DNA of 64,000 nucleotides from Methanosarcina sp. ERenArc_MAG2 (GCA_023955635.1 JAMXHR010000017.1:310001-374000); one strand, 5' to 3'. Positions 34,659 to 44,576 are shown, numbered from the stretch's first letter. The notes: generated by a model from the letters alone, not told the origin. A program made the numbers and translations.

Positions 34659-36665
34659 TTACTGGATCCTTGCAAACATACGGTCCAGTTCTCCTTTCGT
34701 AAATGTGACTACAGTGGGCCTTCCGTGAGGACAGGAGTAGGGATTTTCAGCCTTTTTGAGCTGTTCTATAAGCTCTTCCATCTGCCTGGGATTACAGGCT
34801 GCTCCTCCTTTGATTGCTGCCCTGCATGCAAGGGTCTTGCAGACTTTTTCCGAAATTCCTGTATCCTTTTTAACTTTTCCTGAAGCTAGAAGGTCAGAGA
34901 CTACGTCATGGACAACTTCCGGATTCTCAAGCCTGCCGAAGACCTCAGGCACGAAGGTGACCACATAGGTATTATCCCCGAACTCCGAGATCCCGAAGCC
35001 GCACTCTTCCAGATAAGGAATGTATTCTTCCATGAGCACTTTTTCTTTAGGGGTAAGGTCTATGGTTACAGGAGTAATCAGCTCCTGCACCCTGGAATGT
35101 TTCATTCTCAAAACCTGCTCATAAAGAATTCTCTCGTGAGCTGCATGCTGGTCAATAAGCACAAGGTCTTCTCCTTTTTCAGCAAGGATATACAGTTTAG
35201 AGACCTGTCCTATAATCCGCAGGTCTTCAAGAGGGTCCGTATTTGGTTTTATTTTCGGCTTTTGCCTCTCTTCTTTATTTCTTTTTTCTTTTTCTTCCTC
35301 TCCGTCGTTCTCTTTTTCCTTCTCTCTTTTACTATCCTGCTCTTTTTCTCTCTGGATTTCCTGCGCCTCACCCTCTCCTGTAAAGTTCAGAAAGCGCTCT
35401 GATTTCTTTAATTTCCGTTCGGTATCTTTTACTGGATAGGTGTAGGTTTCGGCCTTTTCTCTCAAGATTTTGTCGCTTTCAGAAATCCTGGCTTTTTCCG
35501 AAACCTCTGTTTCCTTTCCAGTTACTTTTATTTGGAAGGTTTCCGGAGACTCTGATACCTGTAATCTGCCTGAAGAACCTGAAACTTCAAAGGTTTTCTG
35601 AGAAGCTCTGTCCCTTTTTTCCCTAATCTCGGGCACTAGAGCATGTTCGGAGAGAACCTTCTCAATCGCAGATGTGACTACGTTCCCAAGCTCTTTTTCC
35701 CGGCTGAAGCGAACCTCGGCTTTGCGGGGATGCACATTCACATCCACTTCTCCGGGATCAAGAATAAGGGAAAGTACTGCCACAGGATAACGTCCTTTTG
35801 GGATCTTGGTGTAGTATCCCTCGCGAATAGATTTACTGATACCTCTTGAAGCTACTGGACGGGTATTTACGAAAAGGAAAAGCTGATCACTGTCTCCTCT
35901 AGTGGTTTCGGGCTTTGAAACGTATCCCCGAATCTCAAAGTCTTCTGTCCGATATTCCAGGGGGAGCATTGAACGAGCGGTATCTGGCCCCAGAAGATTC
36001 ACAATACTCTTAAAAAGATCGCTTGATCCCGCGTTTCGGAGGACTGGCTTTCCTTCACTTAGCAGAGTAAAGGAAATATCTGGATTTGCCAGAGCAAGCT
36101 GCGTGACGGTATCGGTAATATGAGCAAGTTCCGTACGGTCACTTTTCAAGTATTTCCTCCTTGCAGGGGTGTTATAAAAAAGGTCTTTTAAATATACTGA
36201 AGTGCCTGGAGCCGCGCCTGCATCCGAGGTATCCAATACTTTTCCTCCATGGATTACTATCTTAGTGCCTGTAATTTCTTCCAGAGGCCGGGTAAGGATT
36301 TCCACCTTTGCAATGGCTGTAATAGAGGAAAGAGCTTCTCCCCTGAAACCCATTGTAGAAACAGTATCCAGGTCTTCGATCCGCGTGAGTTTGCTTGTTG
36401 CATGTTTTTTGTATGCAACAAGGGCATCCCCTCTACTCATTCCGCAGCCATTGTCCCGGACAAGAATTGAGTTTTTTCCTCCTTTTTCAACTTCGATCCG
36501 GATATCGGTAGCTCCTGCATCGATTGAGTTATCTATCAGCTCCTTTACTACGGATGCAGGGCGTTCTATTACTTCTCCTGCTGCAATTTTGTTTATTGTA
36601 TCCTTATCAAGGATTCGAATTTTATTTCCCTGTACTTTCTCCTTCACTTCAACATGTTCTTCCAT
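34659..36665 (-). CDS. mutL: DNA mismatch repair protein MutL
   Basis: A 668-residue MutL. The N-terminal GHKL ATPase domain shows 'INKIAAGEVIERPASVVKEL', 'ELIDNSIDAGATDI', 'DNGCGMSRGDALVAYKKHAT' and 'TMGFRGEALSSITAIAK'. A long charged linker of Glu/Lys-rich repeats follows (residues of about 400-480). The C-terminal dimerisation domain ends 'CPHGRPTVVTFTKGELDRMF', with the conserved CPHGRP. I see no DQHA(x)2E(x)4E endonuclease motif in full: 'DQHAAHERILYE' is present, so nicking activity is likely. mutL follows mutS in the same direction with about 110 bases between them. Archaeal mutSL is generally considered acquired from bacteria. Confidence 0.95.
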   Translation of the reverse strand: MEEHVEVKEKVQGNKIRILDKDTINKIAAGEVIERPASVVKELIDNSIDAGATDIRIEVEKGGKNSILVRDNGCGMSRGDALVAYKKHATSKLTRIEDLDTVSTMGFRGEALSSITAIAKVEILTRPLEEITGTKIVIHGGKVLDTSDAGAAPGTSVYLKDLFYNTPARRKYLKSDRTELAHITDTVTQLALANPDISFTLLSEGKPVLRNAGSSDLFKSIVNLLGPDTARSMLPLEYRTEDFEIRGYVSKPETTRGDSDQLFLFVNTRPVASRGISKSIREGYYTKIPKGRYPVAVLSLILDPGEVDVNVHPRKAEVRFSREKELGNVVTSAIEKVLSEHALVPEIREKRDRASQKTFEVSGSSGRLQVSESPETFQIKVTGKETEVSEKARISESDKILREKAETYTYPVKDTERKLKKSERFLNFTGEGEAQEIQREKEQDSKREKEKENDGEEEKEKRNKEERQKPKIKPNTDPLEDLRIIGQVSKLYILAEKGEDLVLIDQHAAHERILYEQVLRMKHSRVQELITPVTIDLTPKEKVLMEEYIPYLEECGFGISEFGDNTYVVTFVPEVFGRLENPEVVHDVVSDLLASGKVKKDTGISEKVCKTLACRAAIKGGAACNPRQMEELIEQLKKAENPYSCPHGRPTVVTFTKGELDRMFARIQ

Positions 36666-36773
36666 AATTCCTTTACTCCGTCCAGACCAGAAAATATCCT
36701 TTGAACATCCTGTAAAAATCCTTCAGATGCCCTTTAAAACCCATTAAAAACCCTTTAAATATTTTTGGTCCCT

Positions 36774-39477
36774 TTAATCGAGCAGCCTTTTCAATTCGTG
36801 GAGTTTATTCAGGGCTTCTATGGGCGTCATTTTTTCCACATTCAATTTTCTCAGAGCTGCTTCCACCGGATCAGACCTGCTCGCCTGTGCAGGATCTGCG
36901 CCACTTCCGGGGTCAAAAAGCATCATCTGTGTATAGCGTGCTGTTGCTTTGCTTTTTCTTTTTTTCCATTTTCGCTATCTTCGGCATCCTCAAGCATGTT
37001 TTCCTTTTCGAGTTCCTTGAGAATTTCGTTTGCCCTGTCGATAACCTTTTCCGGGACTCCTGCAAGCCTTGCAACATGGATCCCGTAACTCCTGTCTGTC
37101 GCCCCTGGTACGATTTTTCTCAGGAAGACGAGTTCATGACCTTCTTCTTTTACCGCGATATGATAATTTTTGACCCTTTTCAATTTCTCTTCAAGGGCTG
37201 TGAGCTGATGGTAATGTGTTGCAAATAGCGCCCTTACTCCGACTTTTCCTCTGTTATGCAGGAACTCCACAACAGATTTTGCAATACTGTACCCATCATA
37301 AGTACTGGTTCCCCTGCCGATTTCGTCAAGAAGCACAAGGCTTCTGGGAGTTGCATTGTTCAGGATATTTGCAAGCTCGACCATTTCCACCATAAAGGTA
37401 CTCTGTCCGCTTGCGAGGTCATCGAAAGCCCCTATTCTTGTAAAAACCTGATCAATAATCCCTATGGAGGCATGGGATGCAGGAACAAAAGAGCCTGCTT
37501 GAGCCATAATAGCTATGAGGGCAGTCTGGCGCATATAGGTGGACTTTCCTGCCATATTCGGGCCAGTTACCAGCAAAAACTGGTTTTCCTTGCAGTCCAT
37601 TTCGGTATCGTTGGGGACAAAACCTCCAGGTAGGGTATTTTCAACTACCGGATGTCTTCCATCCCGGATAAGGATCTTGCAGTCGTCTGTAAGCTGAGGT
37701 CTAATGTAATTGTTATTTTCTGCAACTTCAGCCAGGTCTGTAAGGACATCAAGAACTCCTATCCATTCGGCTGTTTCCTGGAGTTCTCTCGAATGGGTTG
37801 ATAGAGTCTGCGTGATTTTCATAAATATTTCGTATTCTAGAGCCTTTGATTTATCATTAGCTGTCAGGATAAGGCTTTCTTTTTCCTTGAGTTCAGGCGT
37901 GAAAAAGCGCTCTGCGTTTGCCAGGGTCTGTTTTCTTATGTAATCTTCAGGTACCTGGTTGCTGTTGGCATTGGTTATTTCTATATAATATCCAAAGACC
38001 TTGTTGTATCCAACCTTCAGGGACTTTATCCCGCTTTTCTCTTTCTCTTTCTGCTGAAAAGTTGCAATCCACCGCTTGCTGTTGCTGGCAATGTCCCTGA
38101 GTTCATCAAGTTCTGCATTGTATCCTGGCTTTATCATTCCCCCTTCCCTAACTGAGACAGGGGGCTCGTCAACTATTGCTTTTTCTATCATTTCAGCCAG
38201 ATTTTCAAGTTCCGAAAAGGCTGCAAGCCTCTCTGCAATCTCTTTTAATAGTCCAGACCCGATTTTTTCCATCAGGGAATCCCGGACAGGAGGTAAGGCG
38301 TCCAGGGATCTTTTTAGGGCTATGAGATCCCTTGCGCTTGAGTTTCCATATACTACTCTGCCCACGAGGCGTTCTATGTCCCTAACTTCTGAAAGCCAGT
38401 TTCGGATATCGTAGCGGAGCAGGGGGTTGCTGCCAGTTCTTCTACGGCATCGAGCCGAAGATTGATTTTTTCTACGGAAAGCAAAGGCTTTAAAAACCAT
38501 TTCTTCAGGGTACGGCTTCCCATAGGCGTTTTTGTGTAGTTCAGAATGCGGTAAAGGGAATTTTCGTCCCCATCATCTCGCACATTTTTCACGATTTCGA
38601 GATTGTGCAGGGTTACAGAGTCCAGGATCATAAACTCGGAATTCGAGTAAGTCCGCAGTGTATTGATATGAGTAAGGTCCCTCAGTTGCGTGGTCTGTGC
38701 GTATTCCAGAGCAGCCCAGGCGGAATACACTGCAAAATCCAGTTTCTCACAGCCCATGCCTTCAAGGGTTGCAACCTTGAAATGGGTTTTTAATTTTTCT
38801 CCGGCCTCCCCGGTTCCTGAAATCTCAGGGGCAAACTCCTGAATAATGGTCTGGTCTTTCAGCCGGCTTGCAAGGTCTGTATTTTTGTAAAGAGATGGGG
38901 GCAGAATACATTCTGCAGGGTGCATGCGGGCAAGTTCGCTCAGGAGCTTTTCGAAACTCTCCGAGTCCCGAAACTGTGTTGTAAGGAATTCTCCTGTAGA
39001 AATATCCAAGAAGGAGACTCCGATTTCTATTTCTTTTTCCTTTTCTGTATTTTTTCCGGACTTCCCAACTTCTTTTCCTGCGACTGCCATGAGGTAATTG
39101 TTTGAGGCGTCCGAAAACATTGAAGAATCAATTGCCGTGCCGGGCGTGACTACCCTGACAACTCCCCGCTTTACAACCCCTTTTGCCTGCTTCGGGTCTT
39201 CAAGCTGTTCGCAGATAGCCACTTTATACCCTTTGTTTATGAGCCTTGGCAGGTAAGTGTCGATAGCGTGGTAGGGTATTCCTGCAAGCGGCATTTTTTC
39301 CCCGGTTTTGTCTTTTCCCCGGGCTGTCAGTGTAATTTCAAGCTCTTTGGCAATCGTTTTTGCGTCTTCCCCAAAGGACTCGTAGAAGTCCCCCATACGG
39401 AAGAAGATCAGGGCGTCAGGATATGCCTGCTTGGCTTCATAGTACTGGCGCATTGCAGGGGTCATCATTTCAGTCAT
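36774..39477 (-). CDS. mutS: DNA mismatch repair protein MutS, two apparent frameshifts
   Basis: About 901 residues after adding one C in the minus-strand C run at 38422-38426 ('EELAATPLLRYDIRNWLSEV') and one A in the A run at 36959-36965 ('KATARYTQMMLFDPGSG'). The mismatch-binding F-x-E motif is in 'FRMGDFYESFGEDAK' near residue 30. The ATPase domain has Walker A 'TGPNMAGKSTYMRQ', the 'DEIGRGTSTYDG' Walker B and 'ALFATHYHQL'. The restored C-terminus, 'KMTPIEALNKLHELKRLLD', is the typical MutS tail. It forms the mismatch-sensing dimer that recruits MutL, encoded just downstream. Finding two frame breaks in such a gene is part of the case for systematic sequence errors. Confidence 0.93.
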
Positions 39478-39823
39478 TTTTTACTCACTGTAAGCCTTGA
39501 ATTGTTCTGGTGTAAAATTAGAATTGGTGTGTAGTATAGCTTCAAATCGGTTTCGAACTTAAATATCTACGCTTAATTAGCTTCGGATTCGCGCCCATGA
39601 AAAAAATAGGCAGGCACGGTAAAATTCACTCCATAATCTGTAACCATGGAAGGCATACTACTGAAGACACGGAAAGCACGGAAGAATTGTGTCTGTGTTT
39701 ATTTTCTCGTATTTTAAATTCTCTGAATACTTGTTAGTAAATACTATATCTTTATTAAAATCATCCTTCTTATATATAATTAACAATTCGATACTGTAAG
39801 GGATCTCAACGGAGGAAATTACT
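39478..39823. other. Divergent spacer of mutS and a small zinc-ribbon gene
   Basis: No gene seen. GGAGG at about 39811-39815 serves the TTG start at 39824. A tract of AT-rich sequence around 39750-39785 is the likely promoter of the zinc-ribbon gene. Confidence 0.45.
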
Positions 39824-40024
39824 TTGAATCGGGAAAAACTAATCGAAATCTGTCCTGTTTGCGGGAACGCAGATATCTACTATGAAGTTGGCGGGTATGC
39901 AGGCGCGGTCTATCACTGCAAGGAATGCGGGTATGTCGGAGCCTTTGTTATTGAAGCTAATGAGGAAATGATCGAGAAAATCAAGGAGAAGTATAAGCGC
40001 GAAAGAGAGGTGGGGAAAGAATAA
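39824..40024 (+). CDS. Small zinc-ribbon protein
   Basis: A 66-residue protein with two C-x2-C pairs, 'CPVCGNADIYYEVGGYAG' and 'CKECGYVGAF', forming a zinc ribbon, and a charged helical tail ('EEMIEKIKEKYKRERE'). Start TTG at 39824, seven bases from GGAGG. Similar small zinc-ribbon proteins are frequent in methanogens, with unknown function, perhaps nucleic-acid binding. It is divergent from mutS. Confidence 0.8.
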   Translation: MNREKLIEICPVCGNADIYYEVGGYAGAVYHCKECGYVGAFVIEANEEMIEKIKEKYKREREVGKE

Positions 40025-40388
40025 GCTTAGAGCTCATACCCAAATCAGTTTTATTCTCAATCAGTATGAGTTTCAGAAATAACTTTCATGATCAGAAATG
40101 TTGATTGATTATTCAGAATATGAGAATCAGAGAAGCAGTTTTGAGTTTTGAGACCAACGCTCCAATAAGTGAGTGCTTGCACTCGCTGCAAGTATGCCGT
40201 TTTTAGGCCATATCTTTAGGTTAACTTACCTTGTTTGACTGTATAAGAACCACTTTATTTTATTTTTGGTTTTTGTTTTCTTTTTTGCGCTTGCGCGGGA
40301 ATAAGTATTTATGAAACCATTTATTATATTGTATAGTGTATAAATAAAAATGGAATAACTACTATTTATTTAAAATCGGAGTGATACC

Positions 40389-40556
40389 ATGTCTGAAAAA
40401 GGTGATTGTATTTATATTAGGCATTATCATGAGCCTATTTATGGGATGGGCAGTCGGGAAGCTCAATGTTCTGTGAGTAAGCCGACTTGTTCTAAGATGA
40501 AAATGTATTTAGGTGAGTGTCCTCTGGAGTGTAATTCTTATTTCTCCAGAAAGTAA
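40389..40556 (+). CDS. Small cysteine-rich protein inside the inverted-repeat unit
   Basis: A 55-residue protein beginning MSEKGDCIYIRHYHEPIYGM with five cysteines (positions 7, 27, 34, 44, 48) in the C-terminal half pattern C-x6-C-x9-C-x3-C, suggesting metal binding or disulfides. It has a GGAGTGAT ribosome-binding site five to seven bases upstream and a TATA-like TATAAATA about 45 bases upstream, so expression is credible despite its size. No family recognised. Confidence 0.6.
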   Translation: MSEKGDCIYIRHYHEPIYGMGSREAQCSVSKPTCSKMKMYLGECPLECNSYFSRK

Positions 40557-40979
40557 ATCTTGTGACTGTCTTTGAAAAGCATCTGATGTCTTTGATGTGG
40601 TTGTCTCGTTGTTTTCCTGTCCTTGAAATGCTTGGAGTCCTCTTATAACTGAATATTAGGCAAAATAAGGGCTCACCAATTAACAATTGACTGGCTGCAT
40701 AAAGTGAAAACATTTTAGGATGAAAATTAAGACAAAGAATTCTATAATCACTTAAAGACAAATATCCTCATCTTTTTGAAGACAAGAATATTAAGTAACT
40801 GCAAAATATTATAGGATAGAACATGTTGTCATAGTAAGGTTCTGCAAGAGTCGAAAAGTCGATTTTTGATATACTTCGATTTCTTCTTATCCCGTACCCC
40901 TTCTATCCGGGGGAAATTAGAGATTGCTGACTTTCCCGTAGTGTATCCTGTCTGCGCTGCTTGTATGCTAGCTTCTTTT

Positions 40980-41020
40980 TTGTGATTACGTTTATATAGT
41001 TATTTGTAGTATTTTTCGGT
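40980..41020 (+). promoter_or_regulatory. TATA box of a possible leaderless transcript
   Basis: GTTTATATAG (about 40990-40999) lies some 25 bases before the GTG start at 41021. That spacing places the transcription start at or next to the start codon, which would give a leaderless message. Confidence 0.4.
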
Positions 41021-41134
41021 GTGTTTCTGAGCGATTTAATTGGTATGTCTTGGGCGGCGTTTTTTATTTTGTTTATTATCTCTGTTATTTTTGCTGTTGC
41101 TTGTTTGCTTGCTATGCGTAAGTTGATTAAGTGA
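41021..41134 (+). CDS. 37-residue membrane peptide
   Basis: From GTG at 41021 the frame encodes a short polar start ('FLSDLIGMS'), one strong membrane helix (WAAFFILFIISVIFAVACLL) and a basic tail 'AMRKLIK'. The topology resembles small membrane peptides of viruses or toxin-type modules. There is no Shine-Dalgarno sequence, but a TATA box at leaderless spacing precedes it. The codons are T-rich and unlike neighbouring core genes. Function unknown. Confidence 0.4.
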   Translation: MFLSDLIGMSWAAFFILFIISVIFAVACLLAMRKLIK

Positions 41135-41153
41135 TTTGAATTTTAAAAATATT

Positions 41154-41170
41154 GGTAACTATTCAGCTAT
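41154..41170. repeat. Terminus relic of the 196-bp MITE family
   Basis: GGTAACTATTCAGC matches the left end of the MITEs at 8323 and 25226; what follows does not. It lies inside the inverted-repeat unit. Confidence 0.4.
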
Positions 41171-41394
41171 CCAATAATCAATACTAAGAGCCGTAATTTA
41201 CATGGATTGTAACGTATATTAGAGAGCTGATCCCAAAACTCGAAATTCCGTCTCTGAATCTCTTATTCTGAATAATCAATCAACATTTCTGATCATGAAA
41301 GTTATTTCTGAAACTCTTGCTGATTGAGAATAAAATTGGTTTTGGGATGAGCTATATCAGTAAAGCTAATTATATATTTTTACATATGTTATTT

Positions 41395-41649
41395 CAGTCG
41401 AATACCCCGCAGCTTGCTGCGAGGATGGAAATTTTTGTTGGTGTTGAGCCGAAGTATTCTCCTTCAAGAGTAATGCAGATAATAAAAAGCATTACAGTAA
41501 GACCTATTTTTAAGCAATATCCTGGGATTATAAAACAGCTTTGAGGTGGTGAACTCTGGAGTGATAGAGGATATATTGGAACTGTAGGAGACTGAACAAC
41601 TTCCGATGTAATAAGAAACTATGTTGAAAATCAGGGAAACGAGGAATAA
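41395..41649 (+). pseudogene. IS200/IS605 TnpA remnant
   Basis: The last third of a Y1 transposase is recognisable: IFVGVEPKYSPSRVMQIIKS, 'FKQYPGIIKQL', TGA (where Trp is expected), 'GGELWSDRGYIGTVGD', TGA, 'TTSDVIRNYVENQGNEE' and TAA at 41647-41649. A hairpin CGCAGC-TT-GCTGCG at about 41411 resembles the subterminal hairpins of this family. Two in-frame stops and the missing N-terminus make it dead. Confidence 0.75.
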
Positions 41650-41692
41650 AAAAGCATATCAGCAAATGAGAATATTCGATTTTTAATAACCA

Positions 41693-41920
41693 CTAAAACC
41701 ATAGCGTTGGCGCGAACATACCCCGTTGCTTGCAGTTGGGTACGTCAGCGCAACTTTGATTGAATTTTTTTGGAAACAACTCTTTTAGTTGTGGTTGGGT
41801 GTTGCGAGAATATACGATAGTATCTTTATCGATGACGAAAGCAACAACATGGAAGGTCTGTATGTAAAAAAGCAGTAAGCTGCCACTCACTACTTTCCTA
41901 TAATGCTGAAGTTCAACCAT
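41693..41920 (-). CDS. Hypothetical protein, doubtful
   Basis: A 75-residue open frame (MVELQHYRKVVSGSLLLFYI and on) with no ribosome-binding site and no recognised family. It lies between the IS200 remnant and the PadR operon. It may be a remnant of a longer gene or a chance frame. Confidence 0.25.
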   Translation of the reverse strand: MVELQHYRKVVSGSLLLFYIQTFHVVAFVIDKDTIVYSRNTQPQLKELFPKKFNQSCADVPNCKQRGMFAPTLWF

Positions 41921-42087
41921 GAAATTGCTTTATGTTATGATGAATTTTTGAAGAAGTTTATGAGCAATATATAGCCCTAAGATAAATATGCATGCAGCAA
42001 ATATATTAACTGTGAAGAGTGTTTGCCTGCCAACCCATGCAATTATTAAAAAGACAGCCATTACGCCTCCGCCTATAGCTCCACCTA

Positions 42088-42627
42088 TTATGAACTTTTT
42101 GGCTTACTTTGATTATGCTTTTTTTCTGGCTTTAGTGAATTTCTGCCAATAACATGAACAATGAGAAAAGCAGTTACAAGGATGATAGCATAGGATAACA
42201 GATTACCGAGAGAAATAGGCATTTGAAAATTCAACTGTTGACCTGTCACCGCATTATGAATTAAGGCAATCGTTTCTTTGGAAATGACAATATGGATTGC
42301 TCCAAGAATGGATGTGGATAAAAGAAATGTATCAATAAAATCCAGGACTCGCTCTTTTTGACTTTTCTGTGGTAGTGCAGCTATCACTTCATCGCAGAAG
42401 GATTTGTAATCCCCGCCAATCAACGTTTTAATATCTTCGCCGCGTTCTTGCGCGGACAGGACCATTTGTAGCAAATCCTGCCTTACAACTTCCTGATTAT
42501 ATTCTGAAATGTTTGCCACACGCAGGTAGCATATCATATCGATCATGACAACGTTATTTTCTTTGGTTAACCACTTATCCAGTTCATTATTCTCTTGATT
42601 CAGCGTTTTTGTCTTAGTCTTCATCAT
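42088..42627 (-). CDS. DUF1048-like membrane protein paired with a PadR regulator
   Basis: About 179 residues from the ATG at 42627. The soluble N-terminal part ('EWLTKENN'-type helices, 'FCDEVIAALPQKSQKERVLD') resembles the HAAS/DUF1048 helical domain that travels with PadR regulators in Firmicutes. Two membrane segments follow ('FLLSTSILGAIHIVIS' and 'LLSYAIILVTAFLIVHVIG'). The start lies five bases after GGAGG, which itself overlaps the end of the PadR gene, so translation is coupled. Such pairs are common in low-GC Gram-positive bacteria, so transfer from bacteria is plausible. Function is unknown; membrane stress or export control is a guess. Confidence 0.65.
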   Translation of the reverse strand: MMKTKTKTLNQENNELDKWLTKENNVVMIDMICYLRVANISEYNQEVVRQDLLQMVLSAQERGEDIKTLIGGDYKSFCDEVIAALPQKSQKERVLDFIDTFLLSTSILGAIHIVISKETIALIHNAVTGQQLNFQMPISLGNLLSYAIILVTAFLIVHVIGRNSLKPEKKHNQSKPKSS

Positions 42628-42628
42628 T

Positions 42629-42951
42629 TTATCCTCCAATATGAAATAATTGATTTACAGCATGATTGAGCTCTTGCCAATTCTTTCTGAATGCCTCCAA
42701 TTCTTTTTCCCCGTCGGTGTGATGGAAAAATACTTGCGTTTTGGCCCAAGAGCCGACTCACGATATTCTGCTGTTATGAGATTGTTCTTTTCAAGGCGGA
42801 GCAGGAGCGGATAAACTGTGCCTTCTGAAATATCTGAAAAGCCATATTTCTGCAATTGCTGCGAAATTTCATAGCCGTAAGTTTCTTTACTGCTGATTAC
42901 TTTTAATATACAGCCTTCTAATATCCCTTTGAGCATTTGCGATGGTATCAA
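42629..42951 (-). CDS. PadR family transcriptional regulator, one apparent frameshift
   Basis: About 107 residues. The start is taken as TTG at 42951, seven bases after GAGGTG (giving LIPSQMLKGILEGCILKV, the standard PadR N-terminus); the ATG at 42936 is the alternative. The winged helix reads 'YGYEISQQLQKYGFSDISEG', 'TVYPLLLRLEKNNLITAEY', 'GPKRKYFSITPTG'. One missing G in the C run at 42709-42712 derails the tail; repaired, it reads 'EKELEAFRKNWQELNHAVNQ' and stops at TAA 42629, overlapping the ribosome-binding site of the next gene. PadR proteins repress their own operon, and a matching palindrome lies upstream. Confidence 0.83.
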
Positions 42952-42999
42952 TATGCTGCACCTCTTTTCGCACACTACATTTCATAGCAATATACGAGG

Positions 43000-43022
43000 A
43001 CTATCTTGCAATGCAAGGTAGT
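43000..43022. promoter_or_regulatory. PadR-type operator palindrome
   Basis: A 23-base near-perfect palindrome, ACTATCTTGCA-A-TGCAAGGTAGT, about 50 bases upstream of the PadR start. The CTTGCA/TGCAAG core matches the operator style reported for the small PadR subfamily. With TATA-like sequence a little further upstream (43025-43060), binding here would block initiation, giving autorepression. Confidence 0.65.
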
Positions 43023-43440
43023 TACACTATCAATATAAATGTATCTAAATGTATCGGTATATTGCTAATTTATTCGGTATTGTATCGATTTTTGTTGGAG
43101 GCATGTTTCACTCTGTTTTGTGAGGCCTTTATAAACTCCAGCAAAAGTCAAGGCAAATAACACAATGCCCCTTATCAAAAGTAACCACTAATGAAATAAC
43201 ACATAAGCAATGCATCCAAGAGCAAGAAACAAACATGCCACAATAATAGTCGTTTTTCTATGATTGTAACAAGCCATAGGCATCCCCCATCGGCTTGATT
43301 ACAATTTTCACTTATTAAATTTAGCATGGCTCTTTTCAAACAAGAAGAGAATCTGAAAATTGAACTAGAGAATAAATCAAAATAAAACAAGAATAGTACG
43401 CAATAGAAGGTAAGAGTGAAATTGCCATTATATAAAATTT
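43023..43440. other. Intergenic region, no gene seen
   Basis: Between the PadR operator and tRNA-Pro. AT-rich with no supported frame or hairpin. Confidence 0.4.
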
Positions 43441-43518
43441 TGGTGGGGCCGTTGAGATTCGAACTCAAGTCGCAAGACCCCCAGCCTTGCAGGATGGACC
43501 AAGCTACCCTACGGCCCC
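43441..43518 (-). tRNA. tRNA-Pro(GGG)
   Basis: Complete cloverleaf on the minus strand: acceptor GGGGCCG/CGGCCCC, anticodon stem CAAGG/TCTTG with loop CTGGGGG (anticodon GGG, proline), T arm with GTTCGAATC. Unlike tRNA-Val in this window, the CCA end is encoded (43441-43443). Confidence 0.93.
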
Positions 43519-43709
43519 GCAGAGTAAGTTGTGCTTTTTCAATGACAACTCTCTTTTTTGTTTGCCATCGTCAACTATTGTAATCAAATATGTAGTATAA
43601 ATGCATATCGGTAGAAGAAAATGTTGGTTTTCTGTTCATTGTTTTTTCAATTGTACTTTGACATTCTTATATGCAATTCGTTATCTGGTTTTTAGCAGAA
43701 TCTAATATA

Positions 43710-44333
43710 TCATGGTTTTTGAAAATCGGCTTCTGAAGGATTATTCAGTATACTTTTTGCCCGGAGAACTCTCTGGATGATAGTGATGTGAGAAAATATG
43801 GCTATTAATACAAGAGCCCAGCCCAGGAAACCTGAAAGAGCGCCCAGAGCTAGGATGACCATTCTTTCCGCGCGTTCGGCAACTCCAACGGACAACTTCC
43901 GGCAGCCTGCGGACTCGGCGCGGGCTCGAGTGTAGCTAACCAGAAAAGAGCCTATCAGGGCAAAACCTGCCCAGAGCCAGCCGTCAATTTGCAGAATCGG
44001 AGCGAAGATTAGCCTTCCGTTCACAGCGCCTGCTATAATGCCGAGAAACATCAGGCCGTCGGAATAGCGATCGCAAACCGAATCAAGCACGCCTCCGAAA
44101 GGAGTGATCCTGCCTTTTGCTCTTGCGACTCCTCCGTCAAGAATATCAAAGATCCCGCTGAAAAGGATCAAAATCCCGCCCGCAAAAGGCTTGCCCAGTG
44201 CAAATGCTGCTCCTGCAAACACGCTTACTACAAAACCCAGCAGAGTAAGGGTGTTTGGAGAAAGGGGTATTGAATGGGCAAGAGGAATTATCAGTTTTCT
44301 TGCGCTGTTTTTGAGGTCGTCGAATATTTTCAA
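43710..44333 (-). CDS. CDP-alcohol phosphatidyltransferase (archaetidylinositol phosphate synthase type)
   Basis: A 207-residue integral membrane enzyme. It has the CDP-alcohol phosphotransferase motif D-x2-D-G-x2-A-R-x8-G-x3-D-x3-D, here 'DILDGGVARAKGR', 'GGVLDSVCDR', with all acidic residues present, and about six hydrophobic segments. The archaeal member of this size and sequence type makes archaetidylinositol phosphate from CDP-archaeol and inositol-1-phosphate at the cytoplasmic membrane; archaetidylserine or archaetidylglycerol synthase is less likely on size. It is isolated from other lipid genes here. Confidence 0.83.
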   Translation of the reverse strand: MKIFDDLKNSARKLIIPLAHSIPLSPNTLTLLGFVVSVFAGAAFALGKPFAGGILILFSGIFDILDGGVARAKGRITPFGGVLDSVCDRYSDGLMFLGIIAGAVNGRLIFAPILQIDGWLWAGFALIGSFLVSYTRARAESAGCRKLSVGVAERAERMVILALGALSGFLGWALVLIAIFSHITIIQRVLRAKSILNNPSEADFQKP

Positions 44334-44576
44334 TCCCTTCTTTTTACTGGCTGCTTATATAGCATGATAGTATGGTTGGATATTAGCCTTATCTTTTTTG
44401 GAAAGGTCTTACTCCACACCTTTCTGACAGAATGGATGGCGGGGATAATGTGTCCAGAAAGAGACTTTAATAACCTCCTGTAAAAATAATTCCCTGTCAA
44501 GAAGGAGATCTTAATGATCCCTTTAAGGATAGAATAGAATAAGCCGGATGAGTTTAAAATGATTTGGAGTTGAAAA

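Larger units (their letters stand above)
40031..41353. mobile_element. 1.3-kb unit bounded by long inverted repeats
   Basis: The left arm (40031 to about 40152) and right arm (about 41225-41353) are inverse copies over some 120 bases with high identity, including a long shared core around TTTCAGAAATAACTTTCATG. The unit holds two tiny plausible genes with good promoters (40389 and 41021), a GC hairpin GAGTGC-TT-GCACTC near 40170, and no recognisable transposase. It could be a non-autonomous element with cargo or a fragment of a virus or plasmid. Confidence 0.6.

Noticed and set aside
40492-40761. An 89-residue minus-strand frame in the inverted-repeat unit
   Set aside because: It overlaps the better supported 55-residue gene on the other strand and has no start signal.
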